Below the pieces are notes generated by a model that made no database searches, was not told the DNA's origin, and worked only from the letters and a program-made list of their open reading frames with translations. From Argopecten irradians (taxonomy: Eukaryota > Mollusca > Bivalvia > Pectinida > Pectinidae): DNA of 64,000 nucleotides. Position numbers and translations under genes: made by a program. The stretch is from assembly GCF_041381155.1 (NCBI RefSeq), contig NC_091143.1:41246996-41310995 (forward strand), in the 5' to 3' direction. This document shows positions 37,701-48,300 of this stretch, one piece after another (the stretch's first letter is position 1; each line of letters starts with the position of its first letter).

Positions 37701-38109
37701 GTACCTAAAGTTAATTAGTAATAGAAGGCCATAATGTTATCGTAATAAAAGTAAATGTCTCTTAGTGTAAAGATTGGAGCAAGTGTTAGGCAGTTGCCAT
37801 GCACGATCCGAAGGTCGGTGTCTTTTCTTTGAGTACTCTTACTTTTCACAGTAACTAGAACCTAACAAGTGCTAAAATAACAAAGCTTTTGATAAGACAA
37901 AATCAATATATAAGTCAATCGTTTGATTGATATAATAAACACTTAATTATTTCGTAAAATGTTGAAATAATGAGTTAAGCCGAATCATAATAAAACAAAT
38001 GTTATTATAATTGTAGTTAAAGATGTTCTATCTAAAAATCAGATATTTTAATTGTAAAATTGTCGAAAGTCTACACAGGCAATATTTCCTCACTTACTTT
38101 ACGTGGAGG
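34711..38109. other. 3.4 kb without recognisable genes
   Basis: AT-rich DNA. ATTTTCGTGG (36876-36885) faces CCACGAAAAT (36923-36932), a short inverted repeat probably left from an old element. CGCGTAA/TTACGCG pairs near 35495-35550 look similar. No exon supported. Confidence 0.4.
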
Positions 38110-38301
38110 CTTTTTCACGAAAGATTCACGTGGATATTCCCTTTAAGTAAAATTCACAAATGAACAAAATTAATGTCAACTTCACGGGAAGTTTATGTGA
38201 AATTGACATGGAAAAATCATATGAAATTCGCGTGAATCTAACGTGAAATTCATGTGAAAATTTCACGTGAAATTCACTCTTTTGTCCCGTTTCACGTGAA
38301 G
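38110..38301. repeat. Cluster of TTCACGTGAA-type palindromes
   Basis: About 190 bases in which TTCACG, ACGTGAA, ATGTGAAA and full TTCACGTGAA palindromes recur at irregular spacing, densest at 38220-38301. The core CACGTG is an E-box. It may be a degenerate tandem repeat of about 10-17 bases. No gene start is recognised nearby, so a regulatory role is unproven. Confidence 0.7.
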
Positions 38302-38861
38302 AAATATTGCTTGTGTATCAATGCGATGTACATGTACCGACATCTATTCTGTTGCAGTACGTGAACTAATTATGAAAATGAAATACTATCTACACTTTAG
38401 ATCTAATTATGAAATGTACAGTAGAAACACGACTTTTTGCATTCAGGTCGACACTAACATACTTTCAAACTTTAGCTATCATTTCTAAAGACTTTTTCTA
38501 GTGCCATATATATATCCAAACCAATTTTGAATTACCAACCATGGCATTTAACGACGGGAATCATAAACAAACTGCCACATTAAATAACGCATTAAGGTTG
38601 TGACGTTTAGAACACTGCAGTAAAAAGTTTTTAATTTAAACATTTACCATTAAAGATAAATAAACCAATTAGACTGAAAATTCATTAAGTATCAATCAAA
38701 TTAAAATACTTTGTTTACATGGTTTCGTTTACAACTTATGTACGTATTGGTTAGCCAACGAATTAGGGTAGCGAAGACGAAATGTGCAGCTGATTTTTAT
38801 AAGATTTTTAAAGTGTCAGGTTCCTAATTCATTAATTGAATTTCAATCTTAAATACATGTC

Positions 38862-39009
38862 ATAGTTTTACTAGATTTTAGTGACAGTATGACAGTAAAT
38901 ATGACAACGAATAAACTTTCACCAGTGTTAGATTTATAGTTTTACTGGATTTTACTGACAGTATGACAGTAAATATGACCACGAATAAACTTTTACCAGT
39001 ATTAAATTC
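38862..39009 (+). repeat. Tandem duplication of a 74-bp unit
   Basis: Units 38862-38935 and 38936-39009 are nearly identical (GACAGTATGACAGTAAATAT and ACGAATAAACTTT shared), with about eight substitutions and no indel. Recent compared with the other arrays. Confidence 0.9.
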
Positions 39010-42000
39010 ATGTGTTCAATATACAAATAATAAATCAAAAAAAGAATCATGTATATTTACCTGTGTTGCACAACGATGTTGAGTCGAATAACGGTCCGTA
39101 TAGTAGCGGTTGGGTTTATCCCTTCATTCTGCCTGTCATTCGCAATCAAATTATCTTAGGCCTTTATTGTAAATACACTCGTGTGTCTAAATAAAGCCTT
39201 TTATACTCTGATTTTATGTAGCCATTCCGTCTGTCAAGCTACACTTAAACCTCGCGAATATTTCCCCTTTTATTCAGCCTGACAAGTAATCACTTAAACT
39301 TTGTTAAAGTGTTTACCGAAGTTTCTATCGCCGGTGTCACACCAAAGCCTCAGAGGCGTTTCTGTCTGTATGGGACTCGTCCGATCAAATGTTCAATTGG
39401 TAAATATTATGTCATCAGAACAACACGTTTGCTGAATAACTTTTCACAATCTGATTAAAACGATCGTCGTAATTTTTGGAGACTTCTCACTGTGTATCAA
39501 AATATACACAAACAAACTTAAGCGGTGTACCTTCCATATAAAATCGTCCCAAAGTATCAACTGATTAAATGTTCGAATTTTCACTTTCTGTAGGTATATG
39601 ATTCATCTAACGATTTATCATGTGAAGTTCAATGGAAACTGCTTCAAATATCTAGTACGGCGACAATAAATGCTGTCTCCCGTACACAGATATGCAGTCG
39701 AAGTTCACTCCATTCGCATACCAGTCCGTTTAACTCTCGAAAGGCATTATATTGATCTGAATGATTTCTTAATAGACTTAGCCTTAAAGCGGGTAGGCAC
39801 CGCTTACTGCTGTGTATTGCATATACGGGCAGTTCGTATACCAGGTACTTTGTAGGTATGGAATGGAAGGTGTGCTACCTACCTATTGATCAGGTTCTGA
39901 TATACCGAACACTACTGATCCAGATATACACAAGCAGAATTGCGATCCACAGGCTCTACCTACCCGATTCTATAAGATATATTCCCTTCCCCATGCATTA
40001 TGTATGGGGTAGCTTTTAGGTTTAATGCCCTATATCATTGCAAGTTCACCTCGGGTATATATGGATAAACCTTTCAGGTTGATTACATTCCATGTTTATT
40101 AGAATAGAAACAAAATTACCATTTTGTTAGTTCAACAAATTATACACCTTACTGCTACGTAATGACAGTGAAATTATTACAGTTGGTAAATCGTCGCGAG
40201 TATTTAATCAGATTTAGGCGCTGTTTGATGTATGTTTTGATAGTTTTTGATTTAAGTGTTAATGCACAGAGCTTTCATTGAAGTATTTAATTATTTGACA
40301 ATGCGATCTGTTTGATATTTACATGCATGTTGCTTTGCGCTAATTAGCGTTAACTTAAACTGGCCCTACTTATTTGCGATGCGATTTGCGTTGCGATTTA
40401 ATTTTCGTTCTTGTACAATATAAATGTAGGAAACAACCAACTAAATGGAAAAAAAACGACCTTCGAAGTGAGCCTTGTTAATAGAAAATTGGGCACAGGA
40501 TAGAATATTGTCCCGGCCACTGATTGGCTGGTTAATTATTAGAATTTTTACAAAAGTAAAAATGTTTTATGTCAGGTTATTATTCCTAGATAACAATTAT
40601 ATCAATTTGGAAATCCAGATTGAAATTAAGGTTCAAAATATCAATTTTGATAATGAATAGGTAAAAACATCAGAATTTCAGAAGATTTTAGTGCAAAATT
40701 CACCTTATTTCAAAATGGCTACTCTGGTTGGATTTTGAACAGAAGGACCGCCGCTTTTTTCCTATCCAGAATTATATGAGAACCTAGACTTTAATTATAG
40801 AACACAGTAGCTAACAAATATCCAGTTGTTTTAAAAATACATTACAAAACTGTAACAAACTTTAACATGGTGGTCTATGTAAAAGCACTTAATTGGTTGT
40901 CCTCTGTAAGATGATTCAATTATCACAGCTCTTATATTTTACAACGTCTTTGTCTTTTTCCAAACAGGTGATTATCAATTTTATTCGATATTTTGTAATA
41001 AGTAACGAGTTCAGTGTTGAAACGCTTCTTGTGCTTTAATATCTACAAAAATATACGTTTTGTAGAGAATAAACTATGTACATGTGTAGATTTAAAGTAT
41101 GTAGGGTATTTGAAAGATCTGCTGTAATCAATAATCGCCAAGTTTATTTGTTTTATGATCAAATGTGATCGAGAAAAATAATTAATACGTACATAAAAAA
41201 AATCTTTAAACCATCTCTTAGTAGGACATATTTCATAAGATAATCTTTATGTAATATAACACCAAAATACTGTTACAAGTTTCATGCATTTTTGATAATT
41301 CACTTTCTATTAGAGATTGTTGACATACATGTATGAAGTGTTTCAAAGCTTTAAAGCTATACCATGACATATGATGTTTTGATAATTGTTTTCAAAAAAA
41401 TTTAAATCATACATTTGCGTTAAATTTTGTTCTGTGTTATTAAAGCTGTTTTTAACTTTTGTATATTAACACTTGTAATATGTTTGAAATACCATTAATA
41501 ATATATGACCTGTCTAACGTTGAAGCTCATCCAAAATATTGTGATAAGACTTGGAACTTTGTAACTTACATAAAGGACTTCCTTTGGTTTTTGTCAAGAA
41601 ATTTACATTTACAACGCCAAACAGAAGATTGTGTTCTTGTCATATGGAATGCCATGTGAAAAAACTGTTTAACTATAATAATAACAGATAGGTAGTATTT
41701 TCAACGTGACCATTCAACTTTCTGTACCTGTGTTTACTTTCCAGCGTAGAATTAGTGTATGCCCATTGTGAAGGACTCGTATATATGAAACGATGCCTTC
41801 ATTACTCAAAAACATTTATCATTACTGTTTGTTACTATAAATAGACCTTATTTTACTGTTTACCTCTGGACAATGGCCTTTCAAACTGTTATTCAAGTCT
41901 TGCACCGAAATAAAGTTAAAGTTCCCACTTTTTGATCGACAAAAATGTGTTTTGTTTGATTTCTTGAAACAATAACACGTAAAGAAAGTGTGAATTGGTA

Positions 42001-42483
42001 GACAAATAAATATTTACACATAGATTCATTGACTCTTGCTAGTGTGACCCTAGTTTCATGATAGATAAAAAGAAATATTAAAGATACATTCTATCGTGGC
42101 TTAAACCTTTCATATTAATCTAGATACATATGGTATGCCGATAGAACATTAATTGCAAAAAGTGTTAGATATCAAACAAAAAAAACTTTTATCATTGGGA
42201 CAACCACGAAACTAACGTCAACTGTTTATACAAAATCAGAATTTTATTGTATGACGAACATCGTCCTTAGTAAAGTAATTTTCAGATTGAGCAGTTCCAA
42301 CAACTGATATGCTGCAATTTGTTAACGTATTGTTATAACTATCCTTGAGTGCATTACCTTGCAAGCAATGCATCCAAATAATTTATCGGCCTATACAAAC
42401 GCTCATAATAGCTAGGCCATGAGCTAGGAGAGCCCCACATGCAACTTCCCCCTCCCCAAACCTCCGAACCAATCTTTTTTTCT
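39010..42483. other. 3.5 kb without recognisable genes
   Basis: Only short open frames (60-66 codons). A GC-richer patch at about 39300-40010 holds no frame that I can connect to a gene. No repeats placed. Confidence 0.35.
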
Positions 42484-42995
42484 GATTATCACAATAGAAC
42501 AACAAATACATATCAGGAGAAATAGTCCAATATATGTAGTAATTTCTACGCAGAAAATGAAAAAAAAAATGGGATTTTAAGTATTGTTTTCCTATTTGGC
42601 TTGACGCAGCACAAATGTTTCCAAACAACAAACTATTATTTATCTTATCACTTATTTGGACTCTTACCAATTAATAATAACAGCAGCAAGAAAAGGAATC
42701 CAATGTCAACATTGCATAAGTTGGGATGAACTTCCGGTTATGACATCATCAAGATGGCCGTCATCTCGAATTTCACTAAAAAGAGAAAATGGTTATAACA
42801 TTGACATTTTACAACTGAAGTAGACAAATGATGTATCAAAATGATCACAATAGAAAAAACAAATACAAAGACAAATGTATATATATCAGGATCAAATAAC
42901 ATAATATATGGATATGTAGGCAGAAAATGGAAAAAAAAATCTCAAAAATGGTATTTTTTAGCAAATCTTTTATATTTGGCTTGACGCAGAACAAA
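42484..42995 (+). repeat. Direct repeat pair (~135-155 bp) around a GATGGCC-type core
   Basis: Units 42484-42615 and 42841-42995 share ATCACAATAGAA, ATATCAGGA, the CAGAAAATGRAAAAAAAA tract and TTTGGCTTGACGCAG in order, with indels. Between them lies CTTCCGGTTATGACATCATC followed by AAGATGGCCGTCATCTCG, recalling the GGCGGCCATCTTGG motif of the 15.7-16.7 kb array. Confidence 0.8.
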
Positions 42996-43372
42996 ATTAA
43001 TTATCTCTTTTTCTACTCATATTGAGCATACAGCGCACCTCATATTTTCTTACATCTTTTAACAACTTACTAGTGCTTCTAAGTTCTGCTACATGTAGTA
43101 GCAGTATTATGGTAACAATTTTAAACGTTGTGCATACAGGATGAGGTACAAGTTGTGAAAAAAAATCTAATAGTAATATTCTCCTGATACACGTGTGCAT
43201 TTGGTATGTAGAATAAATACTTTACAATGAAATTTTGGATAAAGCTATATATAGTTAAAGTGAATAGTCGGGCAAAGAAAACCAGTCTAAATGCGTTCAT
43301 TGGCCTTCCAAAAGTTCTCACATATTAATACGACGGTCAAGTTCTGCTTAGTTTCCCAGTTCTGACCATTAA

Positions 43373-43501
43373 AGTAAAGAAAAGTTGAAAGCATTGAAAG
43401 CGAGGCTGCGTGGAAATGTAACCAAGGACATAGTGAGCCGGGAGGACGTTTTAGAATTTCCATACTTTAAATCAATTTCTTCGTACGCAGACAGATTTTG
43501 A
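43373..43501 (+). CDS. Candidate terminal coding exon, unassigned
   Basis: A 42-codon open stretch from a preceding in-frame TAA (43370) to TGA at 43499-43501. It is more GC-rich than its surroundings and reads like protein: SKEKLKALKARLRGNVTKDI then VSREDVLEFPYFKSISSYAD and RF. The likely acceptor is the AG at 43373-43374 after CTGACCATTAA, but it is weak. No partner exon was found upstream, and I do not recognise the peptide. It could be the last exon of a + strand gene, an exon of a decayed gene, or chance. Confidence 0.3.
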   Translation, partial: SKEKLKALKARLRGNVTKDIVSREDVLEFPYFKSISSYADRF

Positions 43502-44271
43502 CGAGAGATTTTATTTTTCCATTTCATAAGAAATTATACTGCATACATTCACACCATTTTTACCGACTTTAGCCATCCTTGCCCGAGCTATACATAATTA
43601 AGATAAATACAAAATAGAAATTAAATTAAAGTGAAACATAAATGAAATGGGTAATATCCTTCCTGTAAGCTGGGCTGGAAAATTATATTGAGATTCTTAA
43701 TAATTTGATTTATTTTCACTTTTTTTTTCAATTATTTATGTTATTTATTATGTTCCAATGTGTCAATAAATACATGAATCACGCCGATGTTCAAACTTTT
43801 CATTGGTAAAACGGTGAATAATTATATGTTGTATATATACAGTTTTGTCAAAAAAATACCTCAATAAATACATGTACATGTACTTTGAATGTATGTGCAT
43901 TAACGATACTCATCGTTTGAACAATAACTAATGTTTAATCATATGTAGGTATACATGTGTATAATCAAAGTCCCAATATCTGTATCTGTCTGATTTTTTT
44001 TCGTGATTTAGAAGAATGCTGAAAAAAAACCCTTGTTGTAATCCATGCGGGAAAGGATGAGCGATAATGATTCGAAAACTTTTGATAAAAATCAAAGAAA
44101 TATTGAACATCGCTAGATGGTCATATTTGGTCAAACGATAATACAAATAAAATAATGTTTTGCTTTTGGTATACACACCTGTGTATTTGCAGAAACGTAG
44201 ATACATATGTTTCTAGTAATAGGTAAAAAAAATAAAAAAATAAATGATATAGGCAGGTTTAGTGGACTAGC
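43502..44271. other. Intergenic DNA, nothing recognised
   Basis: AT-rich with homopolymer runs. The 92-codon - strand frame at 43928-44206 has no protein-like features. Confidence 0.35.
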
Positions 44272-44520
44272 GCAATCAGTACTTCATCCATATAGAGCAT
44301 ACATGTACATTTCATTTGTAGTGCCGTGGAGTTTTTTCGGGACGCAATTAAATATTTTTAATGTTTTTATATTAAATAAAATAATCAGCTCATACTTTTC
44401 ATTGGTGGTAATGTTGTACAGTAAGTAACTTTTATCACCGAAGAAAAATTCTAATTTGTCTGCTCCTGAAGTTTTTGATAGTGGAAAAAAAAATATCATT
44501 CGTCAGCGGTGTAGCATCTT
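44272..44520 (+). repeat. ~220-bp dispersed repeat, copy 2
   Basis: Second copy of the family at 18270-18495, same orientation, with about 19 extra bases after CCATATAGAGCA. Similarity ends after GTCAGCGGTGTAGCA. Confidence 0.8.
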
Positions 44521-45396
44521 TAGAAGTAACAATTTTGCTAGTAACTATGCGAAATCAATTATTTAAGCATTAAACGACAATTGTGACATCACAATGATAA
44601 TGACGTTTTGATAAGCGATTGAAGTTCATTGTCTATATGACTGCCTACTGCACTTGGAAAGTTTACATAGTGGGACTGCAATGAAAATGTAAATGGATCA
44701 CATTGACAAACACCTAAGAACGTTGAAAAAAATGTGTACAGTAATAAGTTATGTAAACATTGTATGCTGAAAATGGCAAAACATACATTACTTTCTTTAA
44801 ACAAAAGTTATCTAGTTCACTATAACCTACCTATATTATAGTTTGTTGTTTTTTATTGTTTTTTTTTTTTTTTTTGTCTATAGCGCATGCCTTAATTTGT
44901 TGTATAGTTCTCATAAACAATAATTAATTAATGTATATATATATATATATATGTACAATTGATATACTTAGCATTGTATAAATCAAAGCACGATACAAAA
45001 CACATGATATCCAAGAAAAAAACATATATCAATGTACATGTACACTGTAGATGGTGTTACTTTTAAAGGTATTTTTGCCATTTTTTACATATTCTGCAGG
45101 AGTTATTCCCCCTCTCACATAAAATGAGTTGGAATGATATTTCCACTCATATCAATGTCATTTGTAAATGAATACATGCGTTCGATTATTTCCTTGTAAA
45201 TTTAGCGAATGAGTGCCATCATATATTAAAGCGGTTGTATCTTAGAGAATTAGCATAAATGTAGACATCTTTTTTTTAATATTTGAAACGGTGTAAGCGA
45301 CAGAAGATAATCATGTTCAATGAAATTCTTGTTGTTAAAGCATTTCAGCGAAGCGTCTGGTTGATCAGGGCTAGTATTGCCAAGGCGATAATCAAA
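44521..45396. other. Upstream region of the RIIAD1-like gene
   Basis: Contains a poly-T run near 44860, a (TA)n run at about 44931-44952, and the presumed promoter and 5' UTR. I see no reliable TATA box placement. An in-frame ATG at 45313 could extend the protein by 28 residues, but that extension is unlike family members. Confidence 0.4.
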
Positions 45397-48300
45397 ATGG
45401 CAGACAAACCCAAACATCAACCTCCCCATGGGATGGAACCATATGATTTATCCAAGCCAGATGATCTGGGGGCCTTATCACAGGAACAGCAGGAAAAACT
45501 AAACAAATTTAAGGTTCGTTGAAATTAAATTGAATAGTTCAACTTAACCGGTAAATCTTAAATCATCTTCAACAAGGTTACCTGTTTACAATTTCACGGT
45601 TCCAAAATTTGTAACTTTGTTTTCATGTCTGTCAAAAAAATCTCGTTGTACATGTACAATGTGAGTGAGATTTGCAATTATAAATATATAGCTAAACAAA
45701 TTATATACACTATTCATTATTATGTACAGCACACTGCTACACATGGTTATGGTGTTGAATCAATTCATCAAATAATGTTTACATTTTTCTGAAACATGAA
45801 GCACATGTAACGTAACAGTACACCACTAGTTACATATAGGCCTACTGTAGAGGTTGACTTTAATGAACTAAACGCATGTGTAACAAAAAAAAAAAAAACC
45901 ACAAACAATCAACTAGTTTTCAATTTACATACATGTGGTTACTCTTGCTATGTACATTTTGAATTGCGAAAGGGCATCAAAGGCATTGCCGGCGATGTCA
46001 AATCTGTTAAGCGTTTGGGATCGGGTGATCTCCTAATAGAGGTTTTCCGCAAGCAACAAGCGGAGAACCTCCTTGGAACCACCAGTTTTGCCGGCCTCAG
46101 TATGTGTGTGTAAAACCACACTCATCATTGAATTGCAGCAAGGGGGTAATCAGGTGCCCAGCCTTGCGCAATGACAACGAGGCCGACATACTGTCATACT
46201 TCCAGGAGGAGTGCATTCCGGTCACGTACGTGAAGAGAATCATGACCAGAAAGAGTGGGAACTTGGTCCCAACACACACTTTCATATTGACATTCGCAAC
46301 ACCGTTACCGCAGAGCGTAACTGTTGGTTACCAGCGTTATGCTGTTACCGTCTACATTCCAAATCCATTGAGGTGCCGTAACTGCCAGAGGTACGGCCAT
46401 CATGAGAACAACTGTAGACGGAAAATGGTATGTCAGTACTGTGGCCGTGAAGGTCACGATGAAAAAGACGAATGTGACATTGTCAACCGTCACTGCGTCA
46501 ATTGCAGGGGTGACCATGCTGCATCTGCTCGCACCTGTCCCGCCTGGACTCGGGAGAGGGAGATATTACGGGTCAAATATACCCAAGATGTCTCTTTCCC
46601 CGAGGCTAGGAGGATAGTCGAGCGTTCAGACCTGAATGTGGCAACCTATGCTCAGATCACCCGCGCAAAGACGCCTGTTGACAGTGTCACCGTCAAACAT
46701 GCGTCGGTCCAGGCCTTGGTTGACAAGCCTAACTGGGACAATGATGTCCCAGATATGGCTGATGCTAAGACCTGCAAAATAATCATGGGGGACCCGAACA
46801 GGTTCAAGTCTGGTCTATATAAGCCCCAACACAAACCACAACAAAAACCACAACAAAAACCACCTGGAGCTAAAACGCCAATCCCACCGGCGTCTCCAGA
46901 ACTTACACAACACCAAACACCGAACATTAGAAAAAAAGTTACTGCCGCTCGTCATAGACGTGCTACATCTTCACTGTCTATTGACGTAAAAAAACTCCCT
47001 GAGAAAGCCAAGCGACCAGCAAATACACCACCGCAGGAGCAACGCCAGACAAAAACCACCAAGGTAAAGCTGGCGAGGCTCCCTGCAATAAACAACAAAC
47101 CCAGTAAGGGATCAGATGACCCTATCCTTGGACGGAACATCTATGATGTTCTATCGGACGACAGCGAGTTTGGTGACAACACATTTATCGCCACCAAACA
47201 ACCTACTTCAAGTAGTCCTGTCGGTCCGACAAACTATCCTCAGGGACCAACATAGAGACAAACACTATCATACAATGGAACATACGCGGATTTAAAGCGA
47301 ACATAGAAGAATTAAAACATCTTATACAAACAAAAAACCCATCCATATTCTGCCTTCAAGAAATAATGCTGAAAGACACCATCAATCTCCGACAATTTAC
47401 ACTATACACCAAAACTCAAACAACAGGTGGCCGCCCATCAGGTGGTGTGGCGGTGGCGGTGCATAAAAATGTTCCTCACAGACACATTCAGCTAAATACC
47501 ACCTTACAAGCTGTTGCTATAAGCGCAACTCTTCACCGAAAAATAACAGTCTGTTCTATATATTTACCTCCAAATACTCCATTTAGTTGTGATGAACTGA
47601 GTAACATCGTATCACAACTACCAGTGCCATATATTATCATGGGTGACTTTAACGGTCATAATAGCCTCTGGGGCTCCCCAGGCACTGACGATAGAGGTAG
47701 ACGTATCGAAGATTTTATTAATAAAAACAGCTTATGTCTTTATAACACCAATGCCCCAACATATTTACACCCTGCCTCTGGCTCGCTTACCCACATTGAT
47801 TTATCGTTGTGCCATCCATCAATTCTTCTGGATTATGATTGGATGGTCAACGGTGATCTCTGTGGGAGCGATCACTTTCCAATTATACTTAAAAACATAG
47901 GGTCACCAAAACTTGAGGAGCCTATTCCTCGTTGGAATCTACATAAGGCGGACTGGGTTCAATTTAAAAATTTGTGCGCAGAGGAGCTCATTGAGGATAA
48001 ATTTTTGAACCTCGATGACCCCATTAGAATTTTCACAGAAGCGCTCACTTCTATCGCTACAAAAACCATACCAAAATCCGTGCCAAAACCTACAAAGTTT
48101 CGTCTCTCAAATGATTCATTTATCAATAGATCTGGTAGAAATTCCGCTCTGAGGCGGTACTTGGCTTCGCCAACCGTCTCAAACTATAACAATTTTAAAA
48201 TTTGGAGAGCAAAAGCTCGAAGGTCTATCAAATCCGACAAGAAAAGTACTTGGAAAGAGTACGTCTCAAAAATTAATTCCAATACATCTTCGAAGAAAGT

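Noticed and set aside
42383-42670. 95-codon - strand open frame
   Set aside because: Overlaps the direct-repeat pair and a poly-A/T tract; translation shows no protein-like features.
45283-45396. N-terminal extension of the RIIAD1-like protein from an in-frame ATG at 45313
   Set aside because: The extension is unlike known family members, and the ATG at 45397 has a better context.
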